Translations under genes and position numbers: made by a program
In this document: piece by piece, positions 27,259 through 36,657 of the stretch
How positions within the stretch are numbered: the stretch's first letter is position 1
Layout of the letters: each line of letters opens with the position of its first letter
Notes under the pieces: model-generated
The model's input: the letters and a program-made list of their open reading frames with translations, nothing else
What the model was told of the DNA's origin: nothing
Databases searched by the model: none
NCBI RefSeq assembly: GCF_009846885.1
Contig: NZ_WUWM01000015.1
Span: forward strand, 62,001-126,000
Direction: 5' to 3'
DNA from: Paenibacillus puerhi
Lineage (GTDB): Bacteria > Bacillota > Bacilli > Paenibacillales > NBRC-103111
Length of the DNA: 64,000 bases

Positions 27259-27675
27259 ATGAGTCTCAATGTAGCAAACTGTAACCGTTGCGGAAAAGTA
27301 TATATGAAGAATAATTATGGTCTGTGTCCGGCATGTATAAAAGGGATTGAGGCCGAATATGAGAAGTGCTTGAATTTCCTGCGCGATCATCGCCAGTGCA
27401 CCATTCAAGAGCTGAGCGACGAGACGGGCGTGGAAATGAAGCAAATCATGAAGTTTATTCGCGAGGGACGCATTTCCATCAAGAATAATCCTAATATGGC
27501 GTATAGTTGCGAAGCTTGCGCGGCTCCGATCCGGGAAGGTAACATTTGCGAGCCATGCCGAACAAGATTGATGAAGGAAACCTCGGGATTGATGGAGGAT
27601 GAACAGAAGAGAAGAGAACGCGAGGCTAACAAGGGCGTCACGTATAAAATTAAAGATCGTTTGGAAGACCGCTGA
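27259..27675 (+). CDS. yvyF: YvyF-type flagellar operon protein (TIGR03826 family)
   Basis: 138 residues from ATG 27259 behind GAGGAGGT (27246-27252). Two zinc-ribbon-like Cys pairs bracket the protein: CNRCGKVY and CPAC at the N-terminus and CEAC with CEPC near the C-terminus. A helix-turn-helix-like middle (IQELSDETGVEMKQIMKFIR) suggests DNA or protein binding. The family lies between comFC and flgM in Bacillales and is linked to flagellar expression, without a firm biochemical role. Confidence 0.85.
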   Translation: MSLNVANCNRCGKVYMKNNYGLCPACIKGIEAEYEKCLNFLRDHRQCTIQELSDETGVEMKQIMKFIREGRISIKNNPNMAYSCEACAAPIREGNICEPCRTRLMKETSGLMEDEQKRREREANKGVTYKIKDRLEDR

Positions 27676-27710
27676 GAGATAATTCATTTTAACCTAAACT
27701 TTTATATTTC

Positions 27711-27754
27711 ACCCACCGATAAAAGTAATAAAGCAGAGTCGGTGGGTATTTACT
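27711..27754 (+). terminator. Hairpin between yvyF and flgM
   Basis: Perfect 9-bp stem ACCCACCGA/TCGGTGGGT (27711-27719, 27739-27747) with a 19-base loop, then ATTTACTTT. The short T-run makes it a moderate terminator. A GCCGATAA element resembling a SigD -10 follows at 27758-27765 but lacks a matching TAAA. Confidence 0.6.
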
Positions 27755-27780
27755 TTGGCCGATAATCGAGGTGATCAGGG

Positions 27781-28047
27781 ATGAAAATTAACCGTACGGA
27801 TCAGGTTGGGGCAGTCAACTCTTATAAGAAGGCGCATGAATCCGCTTCCCCCGCAAATCTTCAAAAGAAGAAGCAGAAGGATCAAGTGGAAATTTCCGCG
27901 GAAGCCAAGGAGCTCTTGAACGGGACACAAGGAGTGACGGAGACGTCAGGCAGCAAGCTGGAAGAGTTGAAGGCTTCGGTTCAGACAGGCACATACCACG
28001 TTGACGCACGCAAACTAGCGGAGAAGATATTTCCTTTCTTGAAATAA
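27781..28047 (+). CDS. flgM: Anti-sigma-28 factor FlgM
   Basis: 88 residues, ATG start. The C-terminal half has the FlgM pattern: DQVEISAEAKELL, then KLEELKASVQTGTYHVDARKL with the conserved G-x-Y-x-VD-x-x-x-x-A motif and IFPFL at the end. FlgM binds SigD and holds it inactive until the hook is complete. The N-terminal half is Lys/Ser-rich and probably disordered. It heads the flgM-flgN-flgK-flgL series. Confidence 0.92.
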   Translation: MKINRTDQVGAVNSYKKAHESASPANLQKKKQKDQVEISAEAKELLNGTQGVTETSGSKLEELKASVQTGTYHVDARKLAEKIFPFLK

Positions 28048-28066
28048 ATGAGTTGAGGTGACTAGC

Positions 28067-28567
28067 ATGTCCTTAGACGCCATATTGCACACGATGACCG
28101 AATTAAACGAAGTTCATGACAACTTGTTGGATATGGCCGAGCAGAAGAGACATGTTATCGTTAAGAATGAAGTGGATAAGCTGTCCCATCTCGTAGCCCG
28201 TGAGAACAAGCTTCTTAAACGGATTGAAGAATTAGACACTCAGCGCATCGAGGCTACGGGTAACTTTCTTATCGAGAAAGGATACAAGCCGAACCCCAAG
28301 GTAACGATCAGCGATTTGACTAAAATCATCTTTAATATCGATGAAAAAAGAACGCTATTAGAGGAACAGAAGAGGCTGCTTGCAAAAATTCGGAAATTAA
28401 GAGAGTTGAACCAGCTGAACCAGCAACTGATTGAGCATTCTCTTGCTTATATAGACTATTCGCTTGATCTTATGGTCGGTCCGCCGGAGGACGAGGTGTT
28501 TTATCACAATCCCAACCAGCCTGCTTCAGGGATCAAACGTCTAGGAATATTCGATACGAAAGCATAA
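28067..28567 (+). CDS. flgN: FlgN-type chaperone for hook-associated proteins
   Basis: 166 residues from ATG 28067 (SD GAGGTGA at about 28054-28060). Almost entirely helical with heptad-like spacing (LLDMAEQKRHVIVKNEVDKL; KLLKRIEELDTQRI), the layout of FlgN/YvyG. It precedes flgK and flgL, the proteins FlgN escorts to the flagellar exporter. Sequence in this family drifts quickly, so the call leans on both helical pattern and position. Confidence 0.85.
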   Translation: MSLDAILHTMTELNEVHDNLLDMAEQKRHVIVKNEVDKLSHLVARENKLLKRIEELDTQRIEATGNFLIEKGYKPNPKVTISDLTKIIFNIDEKRTLLEEQKRLLAKIRKLRELNQLNQQLIEHSLAYIDYSLDLMVGPPEDEVFYHNPNQPASGIKRLGIFDTKA

Positions 28568-28589
28568 GATATCGGGAAGGGGAACGTTT

Positions 28590-30035
28590 ATGCGTTCAAC
28601 ATTTACGGGCCTGGAGCTTGCCAAGCGCAGCTTATTTACCCAGCAGGCGGCATTGACGACGACGGGCCATAATATTGCTAATGCGAACACGCGGGGCTTC
28701 ACCAGGCAGGTAGTCAATATGGTTGCGGCTAAGCCTATCGAAGCAGTTGGCATGATGCGAAGCAATATTCCAGGCCAGATGGGGCAAAGCGTCGAGTTCA
28801 CCTCGATTACGCGTATTCGCGAGGGATTTCTGGATAAGCAATTTTATAACGAGCATAAAGGCTACGGCGAGTGGACTGTCCGTCAGGATACGCTGGAGAA
28901 GCTCGAATCCATCATCAATGAGCCTTCGGACACTGGACTGCGCCAGGTTATGGATAACTTCTGGAACTCTTGGCAGGAGCTCAGCAAGCAGCCGGACAAC
29001 CTGGAGACGCGTGCCGTAGTGAAAGAAAGCGCATTGGCTCTGACCGACGCCTTCAATAGTGTAGCTCGAAAGCTTAATGACCTTACTTCGGACTTGAACG
29101 ATAACATCGATGTGAAAATTACTCAAGTGAACTCTACCCTTCAGCAAATAGCTGCTTTGAATGGGGAGATATACCGCATCGAGGGCCTGGGCAATAATGC
29201 TAATGATCTTAGGGATCAACGGGACGTATTGCTCGACGATCTGTCCAAGGTCATTAACATTTCCGTTACGGAAGATGCGAACGGCTATACGGTTATGATG
29301 GGCAACCAGACATTGGTTACAGGGCAAGCGCCGACAGAGTTTAACTTGAACTTGGTGAATGCGGCATATCCGACCAATCTGGCCAGCGGGGAGCTGTTCG
29401 CTCTCAAGGAATCGACAACCAAGTATGTGGATGAGTATAAGAGGCAGTTGAACTCACTCGCAACGACCATCGTCGGTTCTGTAAACACGGCTCACCAAGA
29501 AGGGTATACACTTAAAGGTCCTGCAGCAACCAGGGGAGGGCTGTTCTTCTCAGCCATTACCGATCCGGCTAAAGCGGCGGAGCAGATGGGCGTCAGCTCG
29601 ACGATTACGGACGACGTGGAAAACATCGCAGCTTCCAAAGCGACATTTTCCGATAACGGAGTGGATAAAGTCGTTCGGGGAAACAATGAGATGGCTCTGC
29701 AAATCGCAGGCATCAAAAATACGAAATACAATTTCGAGACCTCTGGCCTCGACAAGATTATTTTAAATGGCGGGACCTTCGACGAGTTTCTGCGAGCTGT
29801 GGTCGGACAGATCGGCGTACAATCCCAAGAAGCTACCAGACAGGCAGCTAATCAAAAGATTCTAGTCGATCAGGTAGACTCCCGTCGTCAGGCAGTCAGT
29901 GGCGTATCGCTGGATGAAGAAATGGCCAATATGATTAAATTTCAACATGCTTATAACGCCGCAGCCCGGGCCTTGACCACATTTGACGAAGCGTTGGATA
30001 AGGTCATCAATTCCATGGGCGTAGTCGGAAGATAA
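28590..30035 (+). CDS. flgK: Flagellar hook-associated protein 1 FlgK
   Basis: 481 residues, ATG start. The N-terminus (TFTGLELAKRSLFTQQAALT, then NIANANTRGFTRQVV) and the C-terminus (GVSLDEEMANMIKFQHAYNA) are the D0 pair of the FlgE/FlgK axial family. FlgK forms the first junction ring between hook and filament. A FlgK-typical middle with NDLRDQRDVLLDDLSK is present. It is 22 bases after flgN and 16 before flgL. Length is in the usual range. Confidence 0.96.
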   Translation: MRSTFTGLELAKRSLFTQQAALTTTGHNIANANTRGFTRQVVNMVAAKPIEAVGMMRSNIPGQMGQSVEFTSITRIREGFLDKQFYNEHKGYGEWTVRQDTLEKLESIINEPSDTGLRQVMDNFWNSWQELSKQPDNLETRAVVKESALALTDAFNSVARKLNDLTSDLNDNIDVKITQVNSTLQQIAALNGEIYRIEGLGNNANDLRDQRDVLLDDLSKVINISVTEDANGYTVMMGNQTLVTGQAPTEFNLNLVNAAYPTNLASGELFALKESTTKYVDEYKRQLNSLATTIVGSVNTAHQEGYTLKGPAATRGGLFFSAITDPAKAAEQMGVSSTITDDVENIAASKATFSDNGVDKVVRGNNEMALQIAGIKNTKYNFETSGLDKIILNGGTFDEFLRAVVGQIGVQSQEATRQAANQKILVDQVDSRRQAVSGVSLDEEMANMIKFQHAYNAAARALTTFDEALDKVINSMGVVGR

Positions 30036-30051
30036 GAAAGAGGGTGAAGGG

Positions 30052-30945
30052 ATGACACAGCGCGTCACGCAGTCGATGCTGAATACGCAGTTATTGAGAA
30101 ATCTGAATTCGAACCTCAAACGAATGGATAATCTGCAAAATCAACTGGCGACCGGCAGGAGAATCAACAAGCCTTCAGACGACCCGGTTGGGATCAGCTT
30201 TTCGTTAAGATATCGAAGCGAGCTGGCAGCCAATGACCAATATCAACGAAATGTCGATACGGCTGTCTCGTGGCTCGATTATTCAGATACGATGCTTGAT
30301 CAGGTCGGAACCGTTTTGCATAGAGCGCGTGAGCTGGCGGTACAAGGGGCAAACGGCACGAACTCCGATGAATCGATGAAAGCCATGAAGATTGAGATTG
30401 ATCAACTGGCTGACCAGATGCTGACTATTGCCAATAGTAACTTTAATGGGAAATATGTTTTTAACGGACAAAAAACCGATGTCAAGCCTTATCAGGACCT
30501 TACGACAGCTCCCAGTGCCGATATTCATCAGGGCCCTATTCAATTTGAGATAGGTCTAGGTGTGAAGCTGACGATTAACAAAACGGGAACCGAAGTATTT
30601 GGAGCTGGAGAAGACAGCATATTTAAAGTATTGACGGACATGTCTGCGGCTCTGGATGGTAAGAATTACGAAGGCGTGCAGAAATCCCTAGGCCTTCTTG
30701 ATAGTCGAATAGACAAGCTGCTCGGTATTCGCGCGGATGTTGGGGCTAAAACCAACCGCATCCAATTGGCGGAAGATCGTTTAAAGGATATTGATACCAA
30801 CCTGCAAAGCTTGCAGTCGAAGACCGAGGATGCGGATATGTCCTCCGTCATCACGAGGCTGAAGATGGATGAGAATGTATACCAGGCCTCACTCTCTGCG
30901 GGAACGAAGCTCATCCAGCCGAGTCTAGTAGACTTCCTGAGGTAA
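30052..30945 (+). CDS. flgL: Flagellar hook-associated protein 3 FlgL
   Basis: 297 residues, ATG start behind AGAGGGTGAAGGG. The flagellin-like N-terminal helix (TQSMLNTQLLRNLNSNLKRM, then QLATGRRINKPSDDPVG) and C-terminal helix identify FlgL, the second junction protein at the base of the filament. The C-terminus keeps the coiled-coil run VITRLKMDENVYQASLSAGT. Full length, no oddities. Confidence 0.95.
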   Translation: MTQRVTQSMLNTQLLRNLNSNLKRMDNLQNQLATGRRINKPSDDPVGISFSLRYRSELAANDQYQRNVDTAVSWLDYSDTMLDQVGTVLHRARELAVQGANGTNSDESMKAMKIEIDQLADQMLTIANSNFNGKYVFNGQKTDVKPYQDLTTAPSADIHQGPIQFEIGLGVKLTINKTGTEVFGAGEDSIFKVLTDMSAALDGKNYEGVQKSLGLLDSRIDKLLGIRADVGAKTNRIQLAEDRLKDIDTNLQSLQSKTEDADMSSVITRLKMDENVYQASLSAGTKLIQPSLVDFLR

Positions 30946-30961
30946 GGAGGTACGAAGTAGT

Positions 30962-31531
30962 ATGGTTTCCTTCCCCCATATCCAGATCCGGCAAACACCG
31001 GCATTAATCGGGATTGACGCCGATCTTGGCACTCAAGATATTCGTCAGCCCCGAGCGACGTTCGAGATGACAACCGAACGGCCCCAGCAGGAGATTCGGC
31101 AGCCGCGCGGTGAATTGGAGATCGACCAAACTAAGGCCTGGGATGCGTTAGGCAGAGGCCCGGTACTGGAATCATTTAACCGGATCTATTCCCAAGCTCA
31201 TCAGATTGCCATGCAAGGTATAGCACGTATTGTAGAGAATGGCAACCGCTTGGCCCAGATTCATCTCAAGACCAATGCCATTGCCGATAATGCCGAGCAG
31301 ATCCGGTATAATTTTTCGGAGTTCGATATTGTCGGTGAAGCTTCTTACGATAACGTAGATATCTTCTATACGGCTAGAAGGCCAGAGATTAACGTGATCG
31401 ACGGTAAAGTCAACTTACAAACACATCCCAATCGTCCCGAATATGAATATTATCGGGGCAAGCTGGACATCTATATGCAGCAATATCCGAAGGTGGAGAT
31501 AACGCCGCCGGAAATTGATTATCAAGCATAA
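30962..31531 (+). CDS. DUF6470 family protein (YviE-like), flagellar cluster, function unknown
   Basis: 189 residues, ATG start behind TAAGGAGG. The N-terminus (PHIQIRQTPALIGIDADLGT) and repeated QP-rich turns (DIRQPRA, EIRQPRG) are typical of the YviE family that lies between flgL and fliW in Bacillales. No signal peptide or membrane segment. Role unknown; its fixed position suggests a flagellar assembly or assay partner. A promoter for fliW lies inside its 3' end. Confidence 0.85.
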   Translation: MVSFPHIQIRQTPALIGIDADLGTQDIRQPRATFEMTTERPQQEIRQPRGELEIDQTKAWDALGRGPVLESFNRIYSQAHQIAMQGIARIVENGNRLAQIHLKTNAIADNAEQIRYNFSEFDIVGEASYDNVDIFYTARRPEINVIDGKVNLQTHPNRPEYEYYRGKLDIYMQQYPKVEITPPEIDYQA

Positions 31532-31542
31532 AGCGGTATAAT
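31515..31542 (+). promoter_or_regulatory. SigA-type promoter for fliW-csrA
   Basis: TTGATT (31515-31520), 16-base spacer, perfect TATAAT (31537-31542), partly inside the end of the DUF6470 gene. Confidence 0.6.
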
Positions 31543-31598
31543 GAGGCTAGCATAGCTGAGTTGTACGGCTTTTTATTTTTTAGGAGAAGGGAAGATAG

Positions 31599-32042
31599 AT
31601 GATGAAGATTAGTACCCGATTTTTCGGTGAGGTGGAATACACGGAAGAGGAAGTCATTACATTCACGCAAGAAATGCCGGGCTTGGAGGACTACAAGCAA
31701 TTTCTCCCCATTCCTCTGGAAGCCGACTCTCCCTTTACCTACTTGCAGTCTGTGGATGAAGAAAACCTGGTATTGTTGGTCGTGGACCCTTTTCACTTCT
31801 TTCAGGACTATGACTTTGCCATCAGCGAGGCCGCGCAGCTGGAGCTTGATATTCAGAACGTAACGGACGTAGAGGTGCGGACGATCGTATCGGTGAACGA
31901 AAAGCAAAGTGAGGCAGCTGTCAATCTGATCGCACCCATCCTTATTCATGTCCGGAACAAAAAAGCACGGCAGTTGATTCTTCACGACAGCCCGTACAGC
32001 TTTAAACATAAACTGCCGCTGCCTATCGGCGAATCGGTGTAA
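31599..32042 (+). CDS. fliW: Flagellar assembly factor FliW
   Basis: 147 residues from ATG 31599 (a second ATG follows at once); SD AGGAGAAGGGAAG. The FliW beta-barrel pattern is seen in GEVEYTEEEVITFTQEMPGL and in the C-terminal APILIHVRNKKARQLIL. FliW binds free flagellin and the translational repressor CsrA in turn, so that hag is translated only when flagellin is exported. csrA follows 12 bases later, and hag after that, giving the complete regulatory trio. Confidence 0.95.
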   Translation: MMKISTRFFGEVEYTEEEVITFTQEMPGLEDYKQFLPIPLEADSPFTYLQSVDEENLVLLVVDPFHFFQDYDFAISEAAQLELDIQNVTDVEVRTIVSVNEKQSEAAVNLIAPILIHVRNKKARQLILHDSPYSFKHKLPLPIGESV

Positions 32043-32054
32043 GGGGGAATCACG

Positions 32055-32300
32055 ATGCTAGTTCTTTCGCGCAAAAAGGGAGAGTCCCTCATGATCGGCG
32101 ATCACGTAGAGCTGGTTATACTCTCGACAGAGGGAGAAAACGTCCGTATAGGTATCAAAGCTCCGAAGCACATCGAAGTGTTTCGCAAGGAGATCTACCA
32201 ATCTATTCAAGAGTCGAATAGGGAAGCATCGAGCCGAACATTAAGTCCTATGAATATAGGACGATTGCTCTCCGGAAAGCCGGATCAGCTCGAAAAATAA
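32055..32300 (+). CDS. csrA: Carbon storage regulator CsrA
   Basis: 81 residues, ATG start behind [25 protein letters not shown] is the canonical first strand pair; the RNA-binding second region is [16 protein letters not shown]. CsrA is a dimeric RNA-binding repressor; in Bacillus it blocks hag translation by covering the SD. A matching hairpin site lies in the hag leader about 100 bases downstream. The C-terminal tail after residue 60 is slightly longer than the minimal CsrA. Confidence 0.97.
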   Translation: MLVLSRKKGESLMIGDHVELVILSTEGENVRIGIKAPKHIEVFRKEIYQSIQESNREASSRTLSPMNIGRLLSGKPDQLEK

Positions 32301-32314
32301 TTTTGGCGAAGCTA

Positions 32315-32342
32315 TAAACTTATTCCTCCCTGCGTTCGATAT
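32315..32342 (+). promoter_or_regulatory. SigD-type promoter of hag
   Basis: TAAA (32315-32318), 16-base spacer, TTCGATAT (32335-32342), six of eight matches to the SigD -10. It lies about 98 bases before the hag start, leaving room for a structured leader. Confidence 0.7.
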
Positions 32343-32394
32343 ATATACATAGAGGCATCGATAGGGCGGCCGACCTAGAAGATGTCACAATATC

Positions 32395-32434
32395 ATCCAC
32401 ATGGACGTGGATATACGAACATTCAGGGAGGAAG
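32395..32434 (+). promoter_or_regulatory. CsrA-binding hairpin and SD of hag
   Basis: ATCCAC/GTGGAT (32395-32400, 32407-32412) form a hairpin whose ATGGAC loop exposes GGA. The stretch ACATGGACGT (32399-32408) fits the CsrA consensus ACARGGAUGU at eight of ten positions. A second GGA lies in the SD AGGGAGGAAG (32425-32434), the same two-site layout as in the B. subtilis hag leader. Confidence 0.7.
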
Positions 32435-32440
32435 TTAAAC

Positions 32441-34138
32441 ATGAGAATTAATCACAATATCGCAGCATTGAACACTCACCGTCAATTGACGGGTAACACA
32501 GCCCAAGCGAGCAAATCACTGGAAAAATTGTCTTCCGGTTTCCGTATCAACCGTGCAGGTGACGATGCAGCGGGTCTCGCCATTTCCGAGAAAATGCGCG
32601 CACAAATCCGCGGTTTGGACATGGCTGCGAAGAACTCGCAAGACGGTATCTCCTTGATCCAAACAGCTGAAGGCGCATTGAATGAAACTCACTCCATCCT
32701 TCAACGTATGCGTGAGCTGGCTGACCAGTCCGCTAACGGAACGAACACAGCAGAAGATCGCAAAAACCTTCAAGATGAAATCGTTCAGTTGAAAGCAGAA
32801 GTTGACCGTATCGGTAATACTACTGAATTTAACACCCAAAAGCTGCTTAATGGTAATCTTAACGGCGCTGGTGGTACTGCAGGAACAGACAGCTTGTCTG
32901 GAGCGGCAATCTTCAAATCTACTAAGGGTAATTTAGTAGGAGCAGATGCTTCTGGCATAGACACTTCAGCTGCAGGCGCTATTGATTATACAAAAACGGA
33001 TGCGTTAATTGTTGATGGCAAGAAAATTGATATTCAGTGGAATAAATATCTGACTGATGAAGATAAAGGTAAGTTGCAAAAGGATTGGGCTACTGGTACA
33101 GCCATGTCCGAAGACGAGACCAATGCGATCGCAAAAATTTTAGAAAAAGCAATCAACTCGGCTATTGACGATTCTGGCACGGGCGTCGAGCATATTAAAG
33201 TGCTTCGCGAAGCAGATGGTCAATTTAAATTCGAAAGCGGAACACGTGGAAGCAACTCGCGCGTCGAGTTGTACGTGGGTGATGATGGTACGGCTAGATT
33301 GGCTGATGGGTCTGTTGCCGAAGGAACAGCTTCTGTCTTAGACTTCTTTGGTGGTGCTGAGGTAGAAATGGTTGGCGTGGCTACTTCTACACATGGCCAG
33401 TACCAAACGTTGGAAGCTGTAACTAACGGTACGGACAAGTTCCGTGTTGTCATCAACGGACATGCTATGGAAGTTGACCCTACTACAGTAAACGCAGGTT
33501 CCGAAGTTAAAGACTTAGCTGCTAGTCTGCAAACTGATATTAATGCAAAAATTGATGCTTATAATGCAGCTGCAGGTTATACAACGGATGATACAAAAAT
33601 TAAGCATGTTGAAATACAAGAAAGAAACGGCCGTTTGGTTATTACAAGCCCTAGTGGACCAGTGGAGTTGGAGGAAGTTTCCGCTGCTGGAACAACGTTA
33701 GAGAAGATCGGTATGGACTCCACCGCTCGTGAGAGTGCTGGCAACGGCGCAATGACTTTCCAAATTGGTGCTAACAAAGGGCAGACAATTTCCTTTAACA
33801 TCGGAGATATGAGAACGAGTGCACTCGGTATTAGCGGACTTGATATTTCCAGTAAACAAGGAGCTTCTGAAGCTCTTACTAAGCTGGACAATGCTATCAA
33901 AAAAGTGTCCTCCGAGCGTTCCAAAATGGGTGCTGTTCAAAACCGTCTGGAGCACACAATCAACAACCTTCAAACCGCTTCTGAGAACTTGACGGCTGCT
34001 GAATCCCGTATCCGTGACGTAGACATGGCGAAAGAAATGATGGACTTCACGAAGAACAACATCCTTTCCCAAGCTGCTCAAGCGATGCTGGCTCAAGCTA
34101 ACCAACAGCCACAAGGTGTTCTGCAATTGCTTCGTTAA
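32441..34138 (+). CDS. hag: Flagellin with a large central domain
   Basis: 565 residues, ATG start. The N-terminal D0/D1 part ([40 protein letters not shown]) and the C-terminal part ([20 protein letters not shown], ending [11 protein letters not shown]) are typical flagellin. Between about residues 140 and 460 lies a large Thr/Gly/Asp-rich surface domain (D2/D3) that B. subtilis Hag (304 aa) lacks. The terminal domains show highly-expressed codon use; the centre looks more mixed. Leader has a SigD promoter and CsrA sites; a strong terminator follows. Confidence 0.97.
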   Translation: MRINHNIAALNTHRQLTGNTAQASKSLEKLSSGFRINRAGDDAAGLAISEKMRAQIRGLDMAAKNSQDGISLIQTAEGALNETHSILQRMRELADQSANGTNTAEDRKNLQDEIVQLKAEVDRIGNTTEFNTQKLLNGNLNGAGGTAGTDSLSGAAIFKSTKGNLVGADASGIDTSAAGAIDYTKTDALIVDGKKIDIQWNKYLTDEDKGKLQKDWATGTAMSEDETNAIAKILEKAINSAIDDSGTGVEHIKVLREADGQFKFESGTRGSNSRVELYVGDDGTARLADGSVAEGTASVLDFFGGAEVEMVGVATSTHGQYQTLEAVTNGTDKFRVVINGHAMEVDPTTVNAGSEVKDLAASLQTDINAKIDAYNAAAGYTTDDTKIKHVEIQERNGRLVITSPSGPVELEEVSAAGTTLEKIGMDSTARESAGNGAMTFQIGANKGQTISFNIGDMRTSALGISGLDISSKQGASEALTKLDNAIKKVSSERSKMGAVQNRLEHTINNLQTASENLTAAESRIRDVDMAKEMMDFTKNNILSQAAQAMLAQANQQPQGVLQLLR

Positions 34139-34151
34139 TTTTAATTCCCCG

Positions 34152-34184
34152 AAAGGCTCTAGGTTATCTAGAGCCTTTTTTTCT
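34152..34184 (+). terminator. Terminator of hag
   Basis: Perfect 11-bp stem AAAGGCTCTAG/CTAGAGCCTTT (34152-34162, 34168-34178), loop GTTAT, followed by more Ts. Confidence 0.95.
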
Positions 34185-34224
34185 TTTTTCATATAAAAAA
34201 GAACCAACTCCCCTAAAATCCACC

Positions 34225-34252
34225 TAATAATTAGGAACATAAATCCCGATAT
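34225..34252 (+). promoter_or_regulatory. SigD-type promoter for flaG-fliD-fliS-fliT
   Basis: TAAT (34225-34228), 16-base spacer, CCCGATAT (34245-34252). The -10 matches the SigD consensus at seven of eight positions. It precedes flaG by about 35 bases. Confidence 0.6.
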
Positions 34253-34286
34253 ACTTTATATAAGAATGAGATACGGAGGTCGTGCC

Positions 34287-34697
34287 ATGAGCGGAAATTT
34301 GCCAATATCCACGAGTGGGTATGGTGTTGATCGAGTTCCAACCATCGAGGGGGGAGCCAGACCAAGAGAATCTTATACCGATACCGGGAGTACTACGTCC
34401 CCTTCGGTCAGCGGCATTGCTAACTCGGCCGATCTGAAGCTCGCTGAGCTTCGGGGGGAAAAGTACACGATTAGCGATGAGCAGCTAATCAAGGCTATTG
34501 AGAGAGCCGTAAAGGCCATGCAGGGAAAAGCAACCTCACTGGAGTTTTCCGTACACAAGAAAACCAATCTTATCTCTGTCAAGGTGCTGGATAAAGAAAC
34601 AGGCGATGTGATTCGGGAGATTCCGCCTGAGAAGACGCTTGATCTAGTCGCCAATCTTTGGCGGATGGCCGGTATTATGGTGGACGAACGGGGTTAA
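34287..34697 (+). CDS. flaG: FlaG family flagellar protein
   Basis: 136 residues from ATG 34287 (SD ACGGAGGT); an ATG at 34266 in frame has no SD. The N-terminal half is Ser/Gly/Pro-rich and likely disordered. The C-terminal half has the FlaG pattern LEFSVHKKTNLISVKVLDKE, DVIREIPPEK. FlaG affects filament length in several bacteria. It lies between hag and fliD, the usual position. Confidence 0.88.
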   Translation: MSGNLPISTSGYGVDRVPTIEGGARPRESYTDTGSTTSPSVSGIANSADLKLAELRGEKYTISDEQLIKAIERAVKAMQGKATSLEFSVHKKTNLISVKVLDKETGDVIREIPPEKTLDLVANLWRMAGIMVDERG

Positions 34698-34732
34698 TGC
34701 AATCTTACAATTAAGGGAGGGATCTAACACTT

Positions 34733-36652
34733 ATGGTTATGAGAATCAGTGGTCTCGCTTCCGGGTTCGATACGGAGAATACGATAGCCAAGTTAATGCA
34801 AGCTGCCCGTATACCTTTGGACAAGCTCAGACAATCCAAGCAAACGCTCGATTGGCGAAGAGACGAATATCGGACCATTAATAATAAAGTACTTGAGTTC
34901 CGCAACTTGGCTTTCAATATGAAGCTCCAGTCTACGTATCAAAGCAAAAAAGTATCCGCTGCTAATGAAAGTGTCGTTTCTGTGACCGGCACAGCTTCTG
35001 CGAATGAAGGGAATTACACATTCGCCGTGAAATCATTGGCTCAGTCGGCTTCCCTGACTTCAGCAGCAACATTGGGAGCAGACGCAGGGGAACAAACAAA
35101 GCTGGATAAGTTAGGAATCACGGACGGGACTGCTTTAACGATAGGCGGGGAGAAGGGGAAAACGACCGTAACCCTTCAGTCCGGAGACAGTATCGGGGAG
35201 ATGGTCGCGAAAATCAATGCAAAATCGACCCTAACTGGCGTGAAGGCAACCTATGATGCAAATTTAGACAGACTCTTCTTCGTATCCTCGAGTACGGGCG
35301 AGCAATCCAATATTGAGCTAAAGATGTATGGAAGCGGTACTGGACTAAAAGATGCTTTTAAACTTGATACGGCGGGCGCAGGAAGCGATCCGACAACAAC
35401 CCTCGTTGGAAATGGGTCAAAAATGTTTACGTCCACGACAGATGTAATTAACAAGGATCTGACAGCTGCCAAGAAATTAAAATTAAATATAAATGGAACG
35501 GCCGCCGAATATGAAATCACTAGCACGACCACAGTGGGGCAATTGTTAGACAAGATCAATGCGGATCATGGGAGTAAAGGAATAACCGCACATTTAAAAG
35601 ACGGAAAGATTTCCTTTATTAATGAGAAGGCGGGAACGACTACTTTAGACATTGCCTCAGATAATGATGCAGGCCTGTTAACGAGTCTTGGTCTGGATAG
35701 TACAACAAGTACCCCAGTCACGGATTATTCAACAATTAAGATAACTGGCCAAAACGCCGAGGTGTTTTTCAATGGAGTAAAGGCTTCATATGCGACCAAT
35801 ACGATGACGATTGGGGGCATGACCTTTACTGCAAAAACAGAAAGTGCGAAGAGCGCCACATATTCAGAGGCAGATGCGGATAAAGCGAGCTCCTACGAAC
35901 AAACGAAGGTCACGGTTTCCCAAGATGTGGATACCGTCTTTAAGACCATTAAAGATTTTGTAGACAAGTACAACGAGTTGATCGATACGGTAAATAATAA
36001 GATATCTGAAAAAAGATACCGCGATTTTGCACCTCTGACTGATGAGCAAAAAGCTGAAATGAAAGAAGAAGATATAAAGAAGTGGGAAGAAAAAGCGAAA
36101 AGCGGTATGCTGCGAAGCGATATGATTTTAAACCGAGGGCTGACCAACTTTCGTTCGGCTGTCTCGCAAGTCATGTCGGATCTGCCTAGCGGGCAGCTGA
36201 AAAGCTTGGCAGAAGTCGGTATTTCGACCAGTATTCTTATTGGAAATACGGTATCGGGCAGCTATCTGGAAAAGGGCAAGCTCTACATTGACGAGGATAA
36301 GCTCAAAAAGGCTTTGGCCGAAAAACCGGATGAGGTCATGGCTTTATTCACTAAAGACGATGGTAATAAAGAAACTTCGACGGGTGACGGCTTTGCTACA
36401 AGAATGTATGAGAAAGCCAGTGCCCTGTTTACGGATATTACGAACAAGGCCGGGGTACTGAACAGTGTTGAAGAGAAATATCTCATCGGTAAGGAAACAA
36501 AGCGGATTAACGAGCGCATTGATCGTATGATAACCAAAATGGAAGATCTTGAAACTCGTTACTACAAGCAATTCACGGCCATGGAAACCTATCTTAATAG
36601 AATGAATGCTCAAAGCAACTGGTTATCCCAGCAATTCAGTTCAGGGGGTTAA
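34733..36652 (+). CDS. fliD: Flagellar filament capping protein FliD
   Basis: 639 residues, ATG start (SD GGGAGGGAT). N-terminus RISGLASGFDTENTIAKLMQ and C-terminal coiled coil (RINERIDRMITKMEDLETRY, ending FTAMETYLNRMN) are FliD hallmarks. FliD forms the cap that folds flagellin at the filament tip. The protein is longer than B. subtilis FliD (498 aa), with the extra length in the middle, matching the enlarged flagellin. Confidence 0.95.
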   Translation: MVMRISGLASGFDTENTIAKLMQAARIPLDKLRQSKQTLDWRRDEYRTINNKVLEFRNLAFNMKLQSTYQSKKVSAANESVVSVTGTASANEGNYTFAVKSLAQSASLTSAATLGADAGEQTKLDKLGITDGTALTIGGEKGKTTVTLQSGDSIGEMVAKINAKSTLTGVKATYDANLDRLFFVSSSTGEQSNIELKMYGSGTGLKDAFKLDTAGAGSDPTTTLVGNGSKMFTSTTDVINKDLTAAKKLKLNINGTAAEYEITSTTTVGQLLDKINADHGSKGITAHLKDGKISFINEKAGTTTLDIASDNDAGLLTSLGLDSTTSTPVTDYSTIKITGQNAEVFFNGVKASYATNTMTIGGMTFTAKTESAKSATYSEADADKASSYEQTKVTVSQDVDTVFKTIKDFVDKYNELIDTVNNKISEKRYRDFAPLTDEQKAEMKEEDIKKWEEKAKSGMLRSDMILNRGLTNFRSAVSQVMSDLPSGQLKSLAEVGISTSILIGNTVSGSYLEKGKLYIDEDKLKKALAEKPDEVMALFTKDDGNKETSTGDGFATRMYEKASALFTDITNKAGVLNSVEEKYLIGKETKRINERIDRMITKMEDLETRYYKQFTAMETYLNRMNAQSNWLSQQFSSGG

Positions 36653-36657
36653 TACTT

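Noticed and set aside
27758..27765. GCCGATAA resembling a SigD -10 before flgM
   Set aside because: No TAAA at 14-16 bases upstream, and it lies just after a terminator-like hairpin; not called as a promoter on this evidence.
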